A stretch of 64,000 nucleotides of DNA from Ganoderma boninense (Eukaryota; Basidiomycota; Agaricomycetes; Polyporales; Polyporaceae). The notes under the pieces were generated by a model, which was not told the origin of the DNA, made no database searches, and saw only the letters and a program-made list of their open reading frames with translations. Below are positions 36,913 to 48,516 of this stretch, in pieces. The stretch covers positions 1,674,001 through 1,738,000 of the forward strand of contig CM035305.1 in the NCBI GenBank assembly GCA_002900995.3, in the 5' to 3' direction. Position 1 is the first letter of the stretch. Every line of letters begins with the position of its first letter. The translations under genes and the position numbers were made by a program.

Positions 36913-38217
36913 TTACAGTCGAATCACCCCACTCCCGTCCATACCGGCCCGTTGCCTACCGTCATCTTCCACCTCCGAGCCTTGCGGAGCTACAGGAGCA
37001 TGTCGCCCAGGCTCCCCGTCATCTTCGTCCTCCTCGTCCTGTTCATCCAGCCATCCAGGTGGTCCCCCCAGCATACTCTCAGCTTCTTCTGGGCTGGACC
37101 GCAGTCCACCATATCCTGCGCCACCAGACCCTGCCCGTGCGCCTCCACTCCAGTTCTGAGTTCCCCAGTTACGAGAGTGCCATGCGTCCGACGACCTGTA
37201 TTTGACGCGGTCCACGCAGTCTCTCACGTACTCCATCGTGTCTTGAAATGAAAAGAACGACAACTTGGGTATCTGGTCCATGCCTTGCAGCTCCAGCACG
37301 TAGCGGTTATAGAGCGTTCCTCCAACGAGGTACAGCGCAAAAAGCACCGCAACACTATGTTGTCGATCCCGTGAGTGACGAGCTAGCGGCAACTCTGCCC
37401 GGAAAGACGCACATGATGGCCAAGACGGAAACGATGGTTCCGAGTACACCCCCTTCCGAGGTCGGGCATGCCATCTAGATAGGTGCATGAGTCAGTCGCA
37501 GTCCTTGAGGCTCTCTAACTCCATGACACACGCACCTCGGTACGCCATTCCACGAAGAACGAGCAAGCGTTCTCCTCATCCGGTGGCAGAGTGGCAATCA
37601 TGTTGGGGTTGCCTTTCGACATAGGGCAGGTGAGAAGCAGTCCCCGGAAACACGGTTGGAACACGTACCAGTCCCTGCAGAAGAGTCGCAAATGAAGCGA
37701 ATTGCCGTTGACGCAGTCTGGTTGCCGGCATTGGGGCACGGCGAGCCGTCTGTCATGAGAATGACCGGGTTGCCCTCACGGACCAACACGGTGGTGTTCA
37801 CATCCCTACGAAGCGCAGTTCAACAGGGGATACGGTGGAGGATGCATGATACTCACCCCAAGGAAAACCCGCCATGAGCGCGTTCCGTGTAACCAGCCAC
37901 GTCCTCGGGTTTGTCGACATGAGGGTTCCAAACCTCCTTAGATATGTGCTTGCAAACGTTTAGGACATATTTGTGCCCACTGGGTGTTGTGAATTCGTAG
38001 TCTTTGCTATAGACCGCTGTTAGACTATAAGCAATCCGGTAGATAATACTTGAATGGCAAAATACCTCGCAGACAGCCTGCTCAGGTCGTAGTAGTTTCC
38101 TTGGTCATGTGTAGTGCATGCTTTCTCCCCATGGTTGCATGCCATGCCAGCAACCCCCGAAAGCAATGCAGAGGCCATGCTGAGCAGCCAAAACCGTAGG
38201 ACGAGGCGGGATAGCAT
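36913..38217 (-). CDS. MRH-domain type I membrane protein, Atg27 / mannose-6-phosphate-receptor-like
   Basis: Six exons (38217-38066, 38006-37857, 37805-37669, 37612-37536, 37474-37413, 37354-36913) give 339 residues with all phases consistent. Order: signal peptide (LVLRFWLLSMASALLSGVAG), luminal MRH-type domain (GHKYVLNVCKHIS, GGFSLGDVNTTV, RFICDSSAGTG, NACSFFVEWRTE, CPTSEGG), one transmembrane helix (TIVSVLAIIVAVLFALYLVG) and a cytosolic tail of about 130 residues, Gly/Glu/Asp-rich. Such proteins cycle between Golgi, endosomes and vacuole; Atg27 also supports Atg9 vesicle traffic. Whether this is the Atg27 or the Mrl1 orthologue cannot be told from the sequence alone. Confidence 0.85.
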
Positions 38218-38509
38218 TCAAGGCAGCCAACAGGGTTGTAACTGGTGCGAGATGCTGTGAGAGAGGCCTAGGATGCCAGGACGACTAGTGCTGTGGCGGT
38301 AGCCATTGGTGGCAGCGCAGCCAGGTCCCAACGGGCGCCAAACAAGTCGCGTCTACATTCCGGTCACGGGGCCGTGCGTCCCACTTTCCCTAGCGGGGAG
38401 AGTCGGGCAGCGTCGAATGGGAGCGGTCCGTTTAGCACCGAGTAACGTCGAACACGACGCAGACGACGACGACCAGTGCCTCTTTCCTCCGTTCCAGCCA
38501 GCGACGAGG
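38218..38509. promoter_or_regulatory. divergent upstream region between the MRH gene and complex I 49 kDa gene
   Basis: 292 bp separates two start codons pointing away from each other, so both promoters must lie here or overlap. No clear TATA or CCAAT element was recognised. Confidence 0.4.
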
Positions 38510-40581
38510 ATGGCCTCCACGCTACTCCGTCGCCAGCTCGCGCGGGCGCAGCGCCTCCCATCCTCAACTTTCACCTCTTCTAGACACTCGTCACTCCTTT
38601 CTGATACTGCACGTCGACACCTATCGAGCTCGGCGGCCGTCCAGGCGGAGGCAGCAGCGTCCGCGACTCCTCGAGTGGTAAAAAGTGTATTCGACACGCA
38701 TACTGTGGAGGATCTGCATGGCATGCATGCTTCGGAGATTTTGGCGGAGACTGGGAGCAGAGCAGAAGCGCAGCTGCGACACTTCACTGGTGAGCGGGAA
38801 CATCTATGAGGACATGGCATCAGCGTTGACGAAAACTCCAATTGATTAGTCAACTTTGGGTACGTCTGCCTCGTCAATGTGTTTGGAAAGCTTCAGGCAT
38901 TGAACCTTTGGTAGCCCTCAGCATCCTGCCGCTCACGGTGTCTTACGGCTAATTCTTGAGCTCAACGGCGAGGAGGTCCTGCGTGCAGACCCCGTGAGTG
39001 TTCTTCACCTCAATCTGCGAGGTGTTATTGATTTCTCGCAGCATGTCGGACTCCTTCACCGAGGAACTGAGAAGTTGATTGAGTACAAGACTTACACACA
39101 AGCCCTTCCTTACTTCGATCGTCTCGACTATGTTTCGATGAGTGCGTCCTAGGGATCCGTCCATACCTGGACGTACGCTAACTTGCTGCCAGTGACCAAT
39201 GAGCTCTGCTACTCTCTGGCCGTCGAGAAACTGCTCAATATCGAGGTCCCGGAACGTGCAAAGTGGGTCCGTACCTTGTTCGGTGAAATCACTCGTGTCT
39301 TGAACCGTATGTCGCTCTTTCATCGCTCTTTCATCCTCTATCTAAATATCTAATCGTCAGATTTGATGGCTGTTCTTACCCACGCCATGGATGTCGGTGC
39401 CCTTACGCCTTTCCTTTGGGGTTTCGAGGAGCGCGAGAAGCTCATGGAGTTCTACGAGCGCGTCTCTGGCGCCCGCCTCCACGCCGCGTATGTCCGCCCC
39501 GGTGGTGTTGCATTCGACCTCCCCCATGGCATGCTCGAGGACATCTACAAATGGGCCACCCAATTTTCCTCGCGCGTCGACGAGATCGAGGAGGTCGTCA
39601 CTGGCAACCGTATCTGGAAGGAGCGCACGATTGGCATCGGTGTTGTGAGCGCTAAGGAGGCGTTGGATTATTCGTTCAGCGGTGTTATGCTCCGTGGTAG
39701 CGGTATCCCTTGGGATATTCGCAAGATTGCGCCATATGACAAGTACGACGAGGTCGAGTTTGACGTCCCTGTTGGCAAGAATGGGGACTGCTACGACCGT
39801 TACTTGTGTCGCATCCAGGAGTTCCGTGAATCACTCCGCATCATCGACCAGGTGGGCCCAGTATTTGGCGCACGTAGTCTGAACAATTCCGCTGACGACA
39901 CGCCTCTAGTGCTTGAACAAGATGCCAACTGGCGCCATCAAGGTGGACGACTACAAGCTCACCCCTCCTCCGCGTGCGTCCATGAAAGAGAGCATGGAGT
40001 CTCTCATTCACCACTTCAAGGTATACATACTCATGGATACCCCCGTCGTCTGCCGCTGACTTCGAGAAACGTTAGCTCTTCAGCGAGGGCTACTCCGTCC
40101 CTCCTGGGGAGACCTACAGCGCGATCGAGGCACCCAAGGGCGAGATGGGTGTGTACCTCGTGTCCGACGGTTCCAACCGCCCCTACCGGTGCAAGATTCG
40201 TGCGCCAGGCTTCGCGCACTTGGCCGGTGCCGATTTCATGATGAGACGTGAGTCCTTGTTCGAACCTTGTCTTCCAGCTGCATTCAGTCATCTCATGCGG
40301 CAATGCCCATTTTCTTCTAGATGTGAGAGAATCCCGTAATGCCTTGTGTTTAAGGCGTGCTCACTGCTTCCCCCTAGCACATGATTGCGGACGTGGTGGC
40401 TATCGTCGGTACAATGGTACGTAAACATCGTGTACGAGATGTTGCTTGGACAGCCCGTTGCTCACTGCGCCCCTTCGCAGGACCTTGTGTTCGGGTATGT
40501 TTTTCTCAGCCCCTTGGAAATCTTCTTGTTCCGTGCTGATGCTTCCATTTGTCTGTGTACACTAGCGAGGTCGACCGGTGA
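38510..40581 (+). CDS. nuo-49: NADH:ubiquinone oxidoreductase 49 kDa subunit, mitochondrial
   Basis: Core complex I subunit (NDUFS2/NuoD) that forms the quinone pocket next to cluster N2. Twelve exons: 38510-38789, 38850-38859, 38915-38993, 39042-39141, 39193-39306, 39361-39851, 39910-40020, 40076-40247, 40321-40322, 40378-40416, 40481-40494, 40566-40581, giving 475 residues. The first ~90 residues form an Arg/Ser/Ala-rich mitochondrial presequence. Conserved blocks: [51 protein letters not shown], and the C-terminus GTMDLVFGEVDR. The 10-nt exon encodes VNFG. A 2-nt exon is required to keep the frame at [12 protein letters not shown]; both flanking introns (73 and 55 bp) have good GT and AG ends. 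Confidence 0.95.
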
Positions 40582-40739
40582 CGTACGTAGAGCTATACAA
40601 TGCAGATTCATTTCTCCCTTCGACTCTCGCAAACCGGCTGCGTCGACCGAGGGTATCTTCTGTATGTGAATGGGTACATGCGGAAACATGGGAGTTACCC
40701 GGGAATTTGGCGTGATAGATACAACTAAGGTCCTTGACA

Positions 40740-42003
40740 CTACACGGTGACCAGAGGATGCAAATCCTGTTGACTGACAACGACCTCGAGGTCCTTCAAA
40801 AGCTCGGCTCCGGCAGGGTCGGTTGGTTGTGCGACCTCTTCTTGGATAAACTCCAGGATGTCCTTCGCGAGCCACGGCAGGTATCCGCGTTCCGTGTTCG
40901 TGTGGCCGCCTGGGATCGTGCCGCCGTTAGAGAGCTGCAGGGCAGGGTGTAGGGCACAGATAACGGGAAAGAAGGGATGCTCACAGAGAATTACGTTGTG
41001 CCCGCTCTGCATCGCAGCAAGAACCTCGTGGTGGGACATCTCTCCCGTAAAGTACACATCGGCCTCGACGCCGAGCAGCATTGACCCTCCCGAGCCCGCA
41101 CAGATGGCGATGGTGCTAATCAGAGTCCGTTCTCGCTCCGGCTTCGCGTACGCCACTTGGACTAGTTCATCCGAGGACGGGGGAGGTGGGGTGAGTCTAA
41201 CTCTGCGTACGCCACAATCGTCTGAATGCCGTACCAGACTCAAGCTCGAGCTCAGTGCGAACTTTGCTCGAGAGGTCGCCCAGCGCCATGGGCTGCTTCA
41301 GGGTGACGATGCGGCCGACACCGCCTAGGCCTTCTGGAAACTCCTGGCCAATGAAGCGGGCGGTCCAGTTGATGTCTCGCAGAGGGTCGGCGATCTTCGT
41401 ACAGAGCCAGTCATTGATCCCATCCGTGACAGAGTCGAGGGCGGAGTGCGGGGTGTATACAGAGATGCCTGCGGCGGCGCAGCGGAGGAGGGAGGCTTGG
41501 AGGGGGTTGGAGAGCGTGAGGGAGGTGAGCGGCTTGAAGATTGGTGGGTGGTAGGAGACGACGATGGAGGTTGGGGTGGCGAGGGCCTCCTCTACGACTT
41601 GTGGGGTGAGGCTGCCATAGAAGCGCCACCAATCCGGTTGTCGTCAATATGGCGTCAGTGAATGGAATGCTTAGATTAACGTACTCGATGGTAAGGAGGA
41701 CTCTTCTCGCATTTGGACGGATATGGGGGGCCTCTGGAAGGACGGGTAAGAGGATCGCTCGGTCGCCAATGGCTGAGCAGCGCTAACCTAGAATGAGGCC
41801 GACCTATATGGGGGCTGGCGGTGAGCGATGGTCAGATGGAGATATCGGGATGAGAATGAAGTGCTGACATTGTCCCACTTTTCAGCGAAGCGGAGGGGCG
41901 CGATGCGCTCCATGATCCTACAAAAGCTGCGAACCACAGACATGGGCGGCGGTTGCGGGCCTTGCACAGTTGAGACGGTGATCCGAGGGACAGACGTCGC
42001 CAT
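40740..42003 (-). CDS. NIF3: NIF3-family protein (NGG1-interacting factor 3 / DUF34)
   Basis: Widely conserved metal-binding protein; proposed GTP cyclohydrolase I type 2-like, function unsettled. Six exons (42003-41869, 41803-41788, 41733-41685, 41611-41235, 41161-40985, 40909-40740) give 307 residues with consistent phase. Motifs: EKWDNVGLIL near the N-terminus, the metal-site segment SYHPPIFKPLTSL, VYTPHSALDSV, GGVGRIVTL, AICAGSGGSMLLG, VYFTGEMSHHEVL, and the second metal site CGHTNTERGYL. The second exon is only 16 nt (VGLIL). The intron at 40986-40910 splits CGHTNTERG; reading through it would insert residues into the metal site. Confidence 0.93.
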
Positions 42004-42366
42004 ACGCGTCGGACGGAGTCGAGGACGATGGCGGGGGCGGGGAACTGGGCGCGTGAGGCGTCGGCACGCGACGCGCGATGAGCGGTGACGGGCGTGACCG
42101 CACGCGTCCGCGGAGGGTCACGCGGGATGACGCAATAAAAGCACGCCTGCTGTCGCGGACGTCGAGGAGATGGTAGTCACGTCGGGCGATTGCTCAGCCG
42201 CTGAGCCCGCTCTCTAAGCCCCATCGATGCTTCCCAGTCTATATAGAGGCTTTTCCTCCTGGTTTTCCACCGCTTCAGCCAGTCCAGTAAGCCCCTTCAT
42301 CCCCACCCAATCGTAGCCACGGAGCCCCCGTCTTCATCCAACCCGTCTCCCTACCAGCTCAAGGTC
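42004..42366. promoter_or_regulatory. divergent upstream region between NIF3 and glutaredoxin
   Basis: 363 bp between two divergent start codons. A TATATA element is at 42240-42245, 122 bp before the glutaredoxin ATG, followed by a CT-rich tract, so this end looks like the glutaredoxin core promoter. Confidence 0.45.
42240..42245 (+). promoter_or_regulatory. TATA element of glutaredoxin gene
   Basis: TATATA followed by a pyrimidine-rich stretch and, 122 bp on, the glutaredoxin ATG. Position fits a fungal TATA promoter. Confidence 0.45.
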
Positions 42367-42853
42367 ATGGCCGTCAAGGATCTTGTTGAGGTGCGCCATA
42401 ACCATGCCCTTCTGTTCAGCTCGCACCAGCGTTGACGTGCTGCCCCGGTAGAACTCCATCTCGGAGAACAAGATTGTCGTCTTCTCCAAGTCCTGGTGCC
42501 CGTACTGCAAGCGTGCCAAGAACTTGCTCACATCCAAGTTCCCCGAAGCTCAGACCAAGATCTTGGAGTGCGTCATCCCCCGTTCCATCTCTCTTGGTCG
42601 TGTTACTCATGTGGCCTACCATTCATCTCTAGACTTGACGAGTTGCAAGAGGGTGATGCCATTCAGGACTACCTCCGCGAGAAGACGGGTCAGCGCACCG
42701 TACCCAACATCTTCATCAGTAAGCAGCTTTACTGGCTACACCACCTCGGCCTGACCTCATTCCATCATCTCAGGCCAGAAGCACGTTGGCGGTTGCGACG
42801 CTGTGGTTGCCCTCGACGCTCAGGACAAGCTCGCCACTCTGGTGTCGGCGTGA
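42367..42853 (+). CDS. dithiol glutaredoxin (CPYC)
   Basis: Glutathione-dependent thiol-disulfide oxidoreductase. Four exons (42367-42390, 42452-42567, 42633-42718, 42774-42853) give 101 residues, the usual length. The active site is CPYC within KSWCPYCKRAKNLL; the cis-proline TVPNIFI and the glutathione-binding GGCDAVV are present. No targeting peptide, so probably cytosolic. Phases agree at all three introns. The start is the first ATG, giving MAVKDLVE before the conserved strand. Confidence 0.96.
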
Positions 42854-43232
42854 GCACCTCCGGCCACTGCGCCTTTTTGCTCGACAGTTTGTTTGACGTT
42901 CGATGATCCCTCATAGTGAATCACTTTCACGGTTGTAAAGGAATTAAGCATAGAGATTGTAATATTCTCACAGAGTCCGGTTTGAATCCAAGCTTATGTC
43001 TTGTTGCAAGCACTGCATGTCATACGAGGGCAGTAGACTCTCGCCATAGCAGGCGCCTAAATACGTCTCTTCTTTGAACTTCTGCCTGAGCGGTCAGTCA
43101 GCCCCCCCAAGACTTGACACCACCTCGTTCCCGTACTGGATACTAGGGTCTGCTGTTCGCTCGTAAAAGAAGCTGTTTATCCCTGAGTTGGCTCTGTCGG
43201 CACCTGGATTCGCTTGTATTTTTGAGACGATC
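42854..43232. other. intergenic, no RRM-coding exon
   Basis: 378 bp between glutaredoxin and the CstF-64-like gene. It holds the glutaredoxin 3' end and the next gene's promoter. I searched it for RNP1/RNP2-like coding blocks that would extend the downstream gene and found none. Confidence 0.5.
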
Positions 43233-44191
43233 ATGGCGGCTCAAGCTCTACCGGAAGACCAACTTTTGGAGCTCCTACTCACCTTAAAGGTCAGTATCGG
43301 ATTTTTGAAGCACGAAAAAGAACTCATGACGCCTGGACATAGTAGAGAACAACTCCTGCAGAAGCAAAAGCCATTTTGAGCCAGCAACCCCAGATCGCGT
43401 ATGCCCTCATGACCATGATGGTCAATATCAATGCCGTTAAGATGGAGGTGGTTCAGGTGTGTCTCATTGTAAACTCTCTGGAATCAAATGATTCATATCG
43501 GTCCCACACCCCGCTCAGGAGACTTTGGCAAAGTATGGTGCCCTTCCGGGAGCAGCTAGCACGTCACAACCCGCGGCGCCCCCAGCGATCGCACCACAGC
43601 CTCCATCCGCCATTCCACCGCGCATGCAAGCGCAAATGCCTCCCCCACGCGGTGGTACGCCCACATACCCATCCCATGCCGCTGGCCCTGCTGGAGGCTA
43701 CCCCCCGCAGGGCTACCCTGGTGGTGCTCCTCCTGCAGGGCCCAGTCGTGGATATGGAACGCCTCCCCCGAGCCAGGTTCCCGGTTTTGGCACCCCTCCT
43801 CATGCTCCGCATGGACCTGCGCAACCACCGCATGCTCCAGGGCCGCCTCATGCTCAACCACCTCCGCATACGCAGCTGCCGCATATGTCACAGCCAACAC
43901 CTGCTACAGGAGCTGCTGCCCCACAGCTGCCTGATGCTCTTGCGGGGCTTCCGGAGGACCAGAAGGCGTGTTTCATATTTTGCTACGCATGTGCCGCGCC
44001 GCTGATCTCTCCATGCCTAGGCACTCATTATGAGGGTCATTGCAATGACAAGGGAGGAGGTATACCAAATGCCGCCAGCAGATCGAGAGAATATCATCAA
44101 ATTGGTCAGTGCATCCGACATGATTCCTGTTCGTGGATAAGTTTTAACTTATAAGCCAATACAGCGCACGACCTTGGGTTTGCCAACATAA
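43233..44191 (+). CDS. CstF-64-like protein with hinge and C-terminal domains but no RRM
   Basis: Five exons (43233-43289, 43346-43456, 43519-43965, 44021-44104, 44165-44191) give 241 residues. The N-terminus matches the CSTF2 hinge (LTLKRTTPAEAKAILSQQ, AYALMTMMVNINAVKMEV), which in CstF-64/Rna15 binds CstF-77. A Pro/Gly/Ala/Gln-rich linker follows. The C-terminus matches the CSTF C-terminal helical domain (EDQKALIMRVIAMTREEV, MPPADRENIIKLRTTLG). The RNA-binding RRM that normally precedes the hinge is absent. The fourth intron (43966-44020) must be GC-AG to join EDQK to ALIMR in frame. Likely role: 3'-end processing, perhaps alongside a separate RRM subunit. Confidence 0.85.
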
Positions 44192-44647
44192 TACCGCATG
44201 CCCTGTTAAGTCTAAGTCGTTAATTCCAAAGCCTCAGGAAGCGAAATGGACTCTCTGCGTTTTTAACTCTTGGTCATCAATTTATCTCTTGGTCATCGAA
44301 GTCCAGGTGGACATTGTACTTGTATTCGCTGTAGACCCGCCTACTACTTACAATATCCTTTGACTATGATCTGTGTGAAATTACAGGACTTGAAGGAGTC
44401 TCAGCGCGTTGTTCGATGTATATGATTGAATCTATGTCGTGCTTGCCGCCTTTAGTGGTTGCTTGATTATGTCTACAGGCCGAGTTGCATGGGCAGAAGG
44501 CCACTGGCCACCGTAAGTTGCGTGCATCAGCGAGCGCTACTCAATTGCTATCGTGTATGCATCCGTTTATGGCAACTCATCTCTCCTCCACGGCAGCGTT
44601 GACCGTCTCCCCTCTCGGCCCCTTCATTCCCCTCCCTCTCCCCAGCT
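44192..44647. other. intergenic region before beta-COP
   Basis: 456 bp holding the 3' end of the CstF-like gene and the beta-COP promoter. The last ~60 bp before the ATG are CT-rich. No gene seen. Confidence 0.5.
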
Positions 44648-47600
44648 ATGGCATCCGCTGAAGCATCCTGCTACACGCTGATCTTTGACGATGCTTCGGA
44701 GACACCCACGACCTCAGACCTCCGGTCAGCACTCCAGAAGGGCTCCGACGAAGTCAAGTGTGACACGTTGCGCAAAATCATCGTGTCTACAATCAATGGG
44801 AACCCGCAGGTGTGTCTTGTTGGTGGTCGACATTCATAAGGGTAACAGGAATATTAACTATCACGTACCGGCACAACGTGAAGCCTGCACTGTTGATGCC
44901 CATTATCCAATATGTTATGCCCTCACGAAACAAGCAGCTCAAAAAGCTGCTTCACTTCTACTGGGAGGTCTGCCCGAAGTATGACGACAATGGAAAGCTC
45001 AAGCAGGAGATGATTCTTGTTGTGTGAGTTCCTATTCCCGACTTTCATCCCAGATCCTGACATCCTTGAAGCAATGCCATTCGTAACGACCTCGTTAGTC
45101 TGTCTCGTTCCATCCGCTTGAATCCCTACTGAAGTACAAGGGTATTATAGCAACATCCGAACGAGTACATTCGCGGCGCGACGCTCCGTTTCCTCCAGAA
45201 AATCTCCAAAGACACCGAGCTCCTAGAACCTCTCATCCCCACTTGTCGCTCATGCCTCGAACACCGACACTCGTACGTGCGCAAGAACGCCGTCTTCGCC
45301 GTGTACTCGATCTATCGCGAGTTCGAACACCTCATTCCAGACGCACCCGAGCTCATCCAGACCTTCCTCGCCGCCGAGTCCGATGCGACATGTAAGCGCA
45401 ATGCGTTCGTGTTCCTCGCACAGTGCGCTATGCCCAAGGCTGTGGAGTGGATCGTGTCGGTTTTCGACCAGATTCCTGGGATGGACGAGTTGTTGCAGAT
45501 GAGCATCATTGAGGTCATTAGGCTGGATTGCAAGCAGGAGACGACGCATAAGGTGAGTGGTGACCTGCATAGACCCCAGGGCGGTGAGATGACTGCGGTT
45601 CAGGCGCGCTATATCCTCCTCATCTCAGAACTCCTTAACGCGTCGTCGCACGCCGTCAAGTACGAAGCTGCAACTACCCTCACTTCCCTGACCCAGAACC
45701 CGGCCGCCGTTAAAGGTGTGTGGTCCTGTGGTCCGTACGAATGCTTCACCCTGAGCCCATCTCAATCTACAGCTGCTGCATCTTGCTATATCACTCTCGT
45801 CCAGAAGGGATCAGACAACAACGCCAAGCTCATTGTCCTCGACCGTCTGGACGCCCTTCGCTCCAAACACGGCCATGTCCTCGACCCCCTCATCATGGAT
45901 ATCCTCCAGATCCTCTCCGGTGGCGCCGATCTGGAGGTTCGCCGGAAAGCCATCAGCATCGTCCTCAGCCTCACTTCTAGCCGGAACGTCGAGGACGTCG
46001 TCCTCTTCCTCAAGAAGCAGCTTCAGAAGACGCAGGACCAGGAGTACGAGAAAGCGCCGGAGTACCGCCAACTTCTGATCCAGTCCATCCACGTCTGCGC
46101 CATCAAGTTCTCCGAGGTGGCAGCAAGTGTCGTGCATGCGCTTATGGACTTCCTCGGGGACTCGAACAACCCCTCTGCACTCGACGTCGTCGCGTTTGTC
46201 CGCGAAGTCGTCGAGAAGTTCCCGCAGCTGCGCCAGACGATCTGCGAGAAGCTCACGCAGACCCTGCCCGAGATCCGGTCCGGCAAGGTATTTCGGGGCG
46301 TGCTCTGGATCCTCGGCGAGTACGCGGAGCAGACAGCGGAGATTCAGGAGGTGTTCAGGGAGCTACGGAAGGTACTGGGCGAGATCCCGATCTTGGCGTC
46401 GGAGCAGAGGCTGCTGGAGGAGGCGAGTGCGGAGGACGGGGAAGAGAAGAAGGAGGAGGTGAAGACAGAGGCGTCCAAGCCGAAGGTGCTTGCAGACGGG
46501 ACCTATGCAACGGAGACCGCCTTCACGAGCGTATCGAGCGCGCGGTTGGAGGCAGTCAAGGCTGCCGCGAAACCACCATTGCGAGGTATGCGATTCTTTT
46601 CGTTAATCGGCGCTGGTGCTCATGGACCTTCCTTGCTTGTTTAGCATTAATTCTTGGTGGCGACTTCTTCACCGGCTCTGTGCTTTCTACGGCCTTGACT
46701 AAACTTGTCCTCCGCTACTCTGGGCTTTCAAGTGACAAGAGGAAGACGAACGCCATTCGCGCTGAGGTCAGTCAGTACATGCCTTGCTATCTCAGTCATC
46801 GCTGAGATCCCACTACAGGCGATGTTAATTATGGCTTCCGTCATTCGTGTCGGTCAATCGAAATTCGTCACTGTACCCATCGACGAGGATTCGACTGAAC
46901 GCATAATGAACTGCATCCAGACTCTCAGCGAGCTCGAAACAAAGCCTCCTGTCCAACAGATTTTCTTGAAGGATACCAAAGCTGCCTACTCTAAGATGGT
47001 CGCTGCCCAGGAAGTGCGTCCCCCTCGTAATTTGAATGTAGACATTCTCATGACTCACGGTCCTTGGATACAAAGAAAAAGGCAGCCGAAAAGAAGGAGT
47101 CGGAGAAGGCGGCAGCTGTTATTGTCCAGGTCGACGACCTTCTGTCCTTCCGTCAGTTCTCCAAGAAGGCTGCGGACGACGTGATCGACGTGAGTATCTG
47201 CCATTCCTCCGTGATTCGCCATGTTCACGGTATGCGCTAGGACTCCGAGGACGTGAACCGTGCGACTGGCGCGGGAGAGGTCACGGAGGACTTCATCTCG
47301 AACCTCAGCAGGATTTCGCAGCTCACCGGGTTCTCCGATCCAATCTATGCCGAGGCGTACGTCAAGGTTCACGGCTTCGACATCCTCCTCGGTGAGTCCT
47401 TCCGTCCGCGGATGCCATCGACTCCTCTGACACCGAGTCTACAGATGTGCTTCTAGTCAACCAGACCGCGGATACCCTGCAAAACCTGTGTCTCGACTTT
47501 GCGACCTTGGGTGATCTCAAACTTGTCGAGCGCCCTTCGATATACACCGTTGCACCTCACAGCTTCCAGAGTATCAAGGCTACGATCAAGGTATCGTCGA

Positions 47601-48283
47601 CTGAGACTGGTGTCATCTTCGGTAGTATTCTATGGGAGGGACCAGGTCTTGCTGAGCAATGCGTCATCTTGAACGACATTCACATCGACATCATGGACTA
47701 CATTAAACCAGCCTATTGCACGGAGCAGCAGGTCCGCTCGTTTCTTTTTGTATCGTCCTATTGATTGCTGACGGTGCCTCTCGTCTAAGTTCCGGAGCAT
47801 GTGGACAGAGTTCGAATGGGAAAACCGCGTCAACGTCACTACCACCATCTCGTACGTGTCTGTCAAAGTGATAACTGTATCGGCACTAACGTGTCCGGGC
47901 GTTAGCGACCCGAGAGAGTACCTGCACCACGTCATGAAAGCGACAAACATGTCGTGTCTTACCCCCGAAGGTGCTATCTCTGGCGACTGCGACTTCCTGT
48001 CTGCCAACATGTACGCAAGGAGCTTATTCGGTAAGTGCCTTGTGCCTGTCTGTGTTATCGCAACTAACATTATCGCAGGCGAGGATGCGTTGGCGAACCT
48101 CAGCGTAGAGCGGACGGAGGCAGGAACGATCACAGGACATGTGCGGATACGTAGTAAAACTCAGGGCATTGCGCTTTCCTTGGGTGACAGGATCACCATG
48201 GGTACGTTCTCTATTCACGCTGGTCGAGCGATACTTGCACTAACAGTTGTACAGCGCAAAAGGACAACAAGCCACCGGTATAG
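44648..48283 (+). CDS. SEC26: coatomer subunit beta (beta-COP)
   Basis: Structural subunit of the COPI coat for Golgi-to-ER retrieval. The N-terminus ([33 protein letters not shown]) and HEAT repeats ([52 protein letters not shown]) are diagnostic. The C-terminal appendage follows from about 47.2 kb. Introns placed by phase include 44810-44883, 45024-45071, 45094-45150, 45553-45603, 45716-45772 and one after 46585; the exon 45072-45093 is only 22 nt (coding NAIRNDL). The final exon gives AQKDNKPPV and stop at 48283. Roughly a dozen exons; not all boundaries past 46.6 kb were fixed. Confidence 0.94.
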
Positions 48284-48516
48284 ACAGAGTTGTATCGAGC
48301 ACGAATACAGTATTTATCGGAAGTCCCGGTTTTCCGGCACCGTGCACGAGCTGATGGAGCATGTGCACGGCGCATCGTGCGAAAGAACTCGATTGCAAAA
48401 ATAGCGACTGTTTACCGCGGTGGAGGCACAGCACTCAGCCACCATCAAAGTGCGAAGGTTGAATACACCCCGCGTCGCATCTCGCTCATGCTCTGTCTCT
48501 CTTCCTCTCCTCACCC

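Noticed and set aside
40248..40377. Single 130-bp intron in the complex I gene
   Set aside because: It leaves the reading frame broken by two bases and ignores good splice signals at 40320 and 40323.
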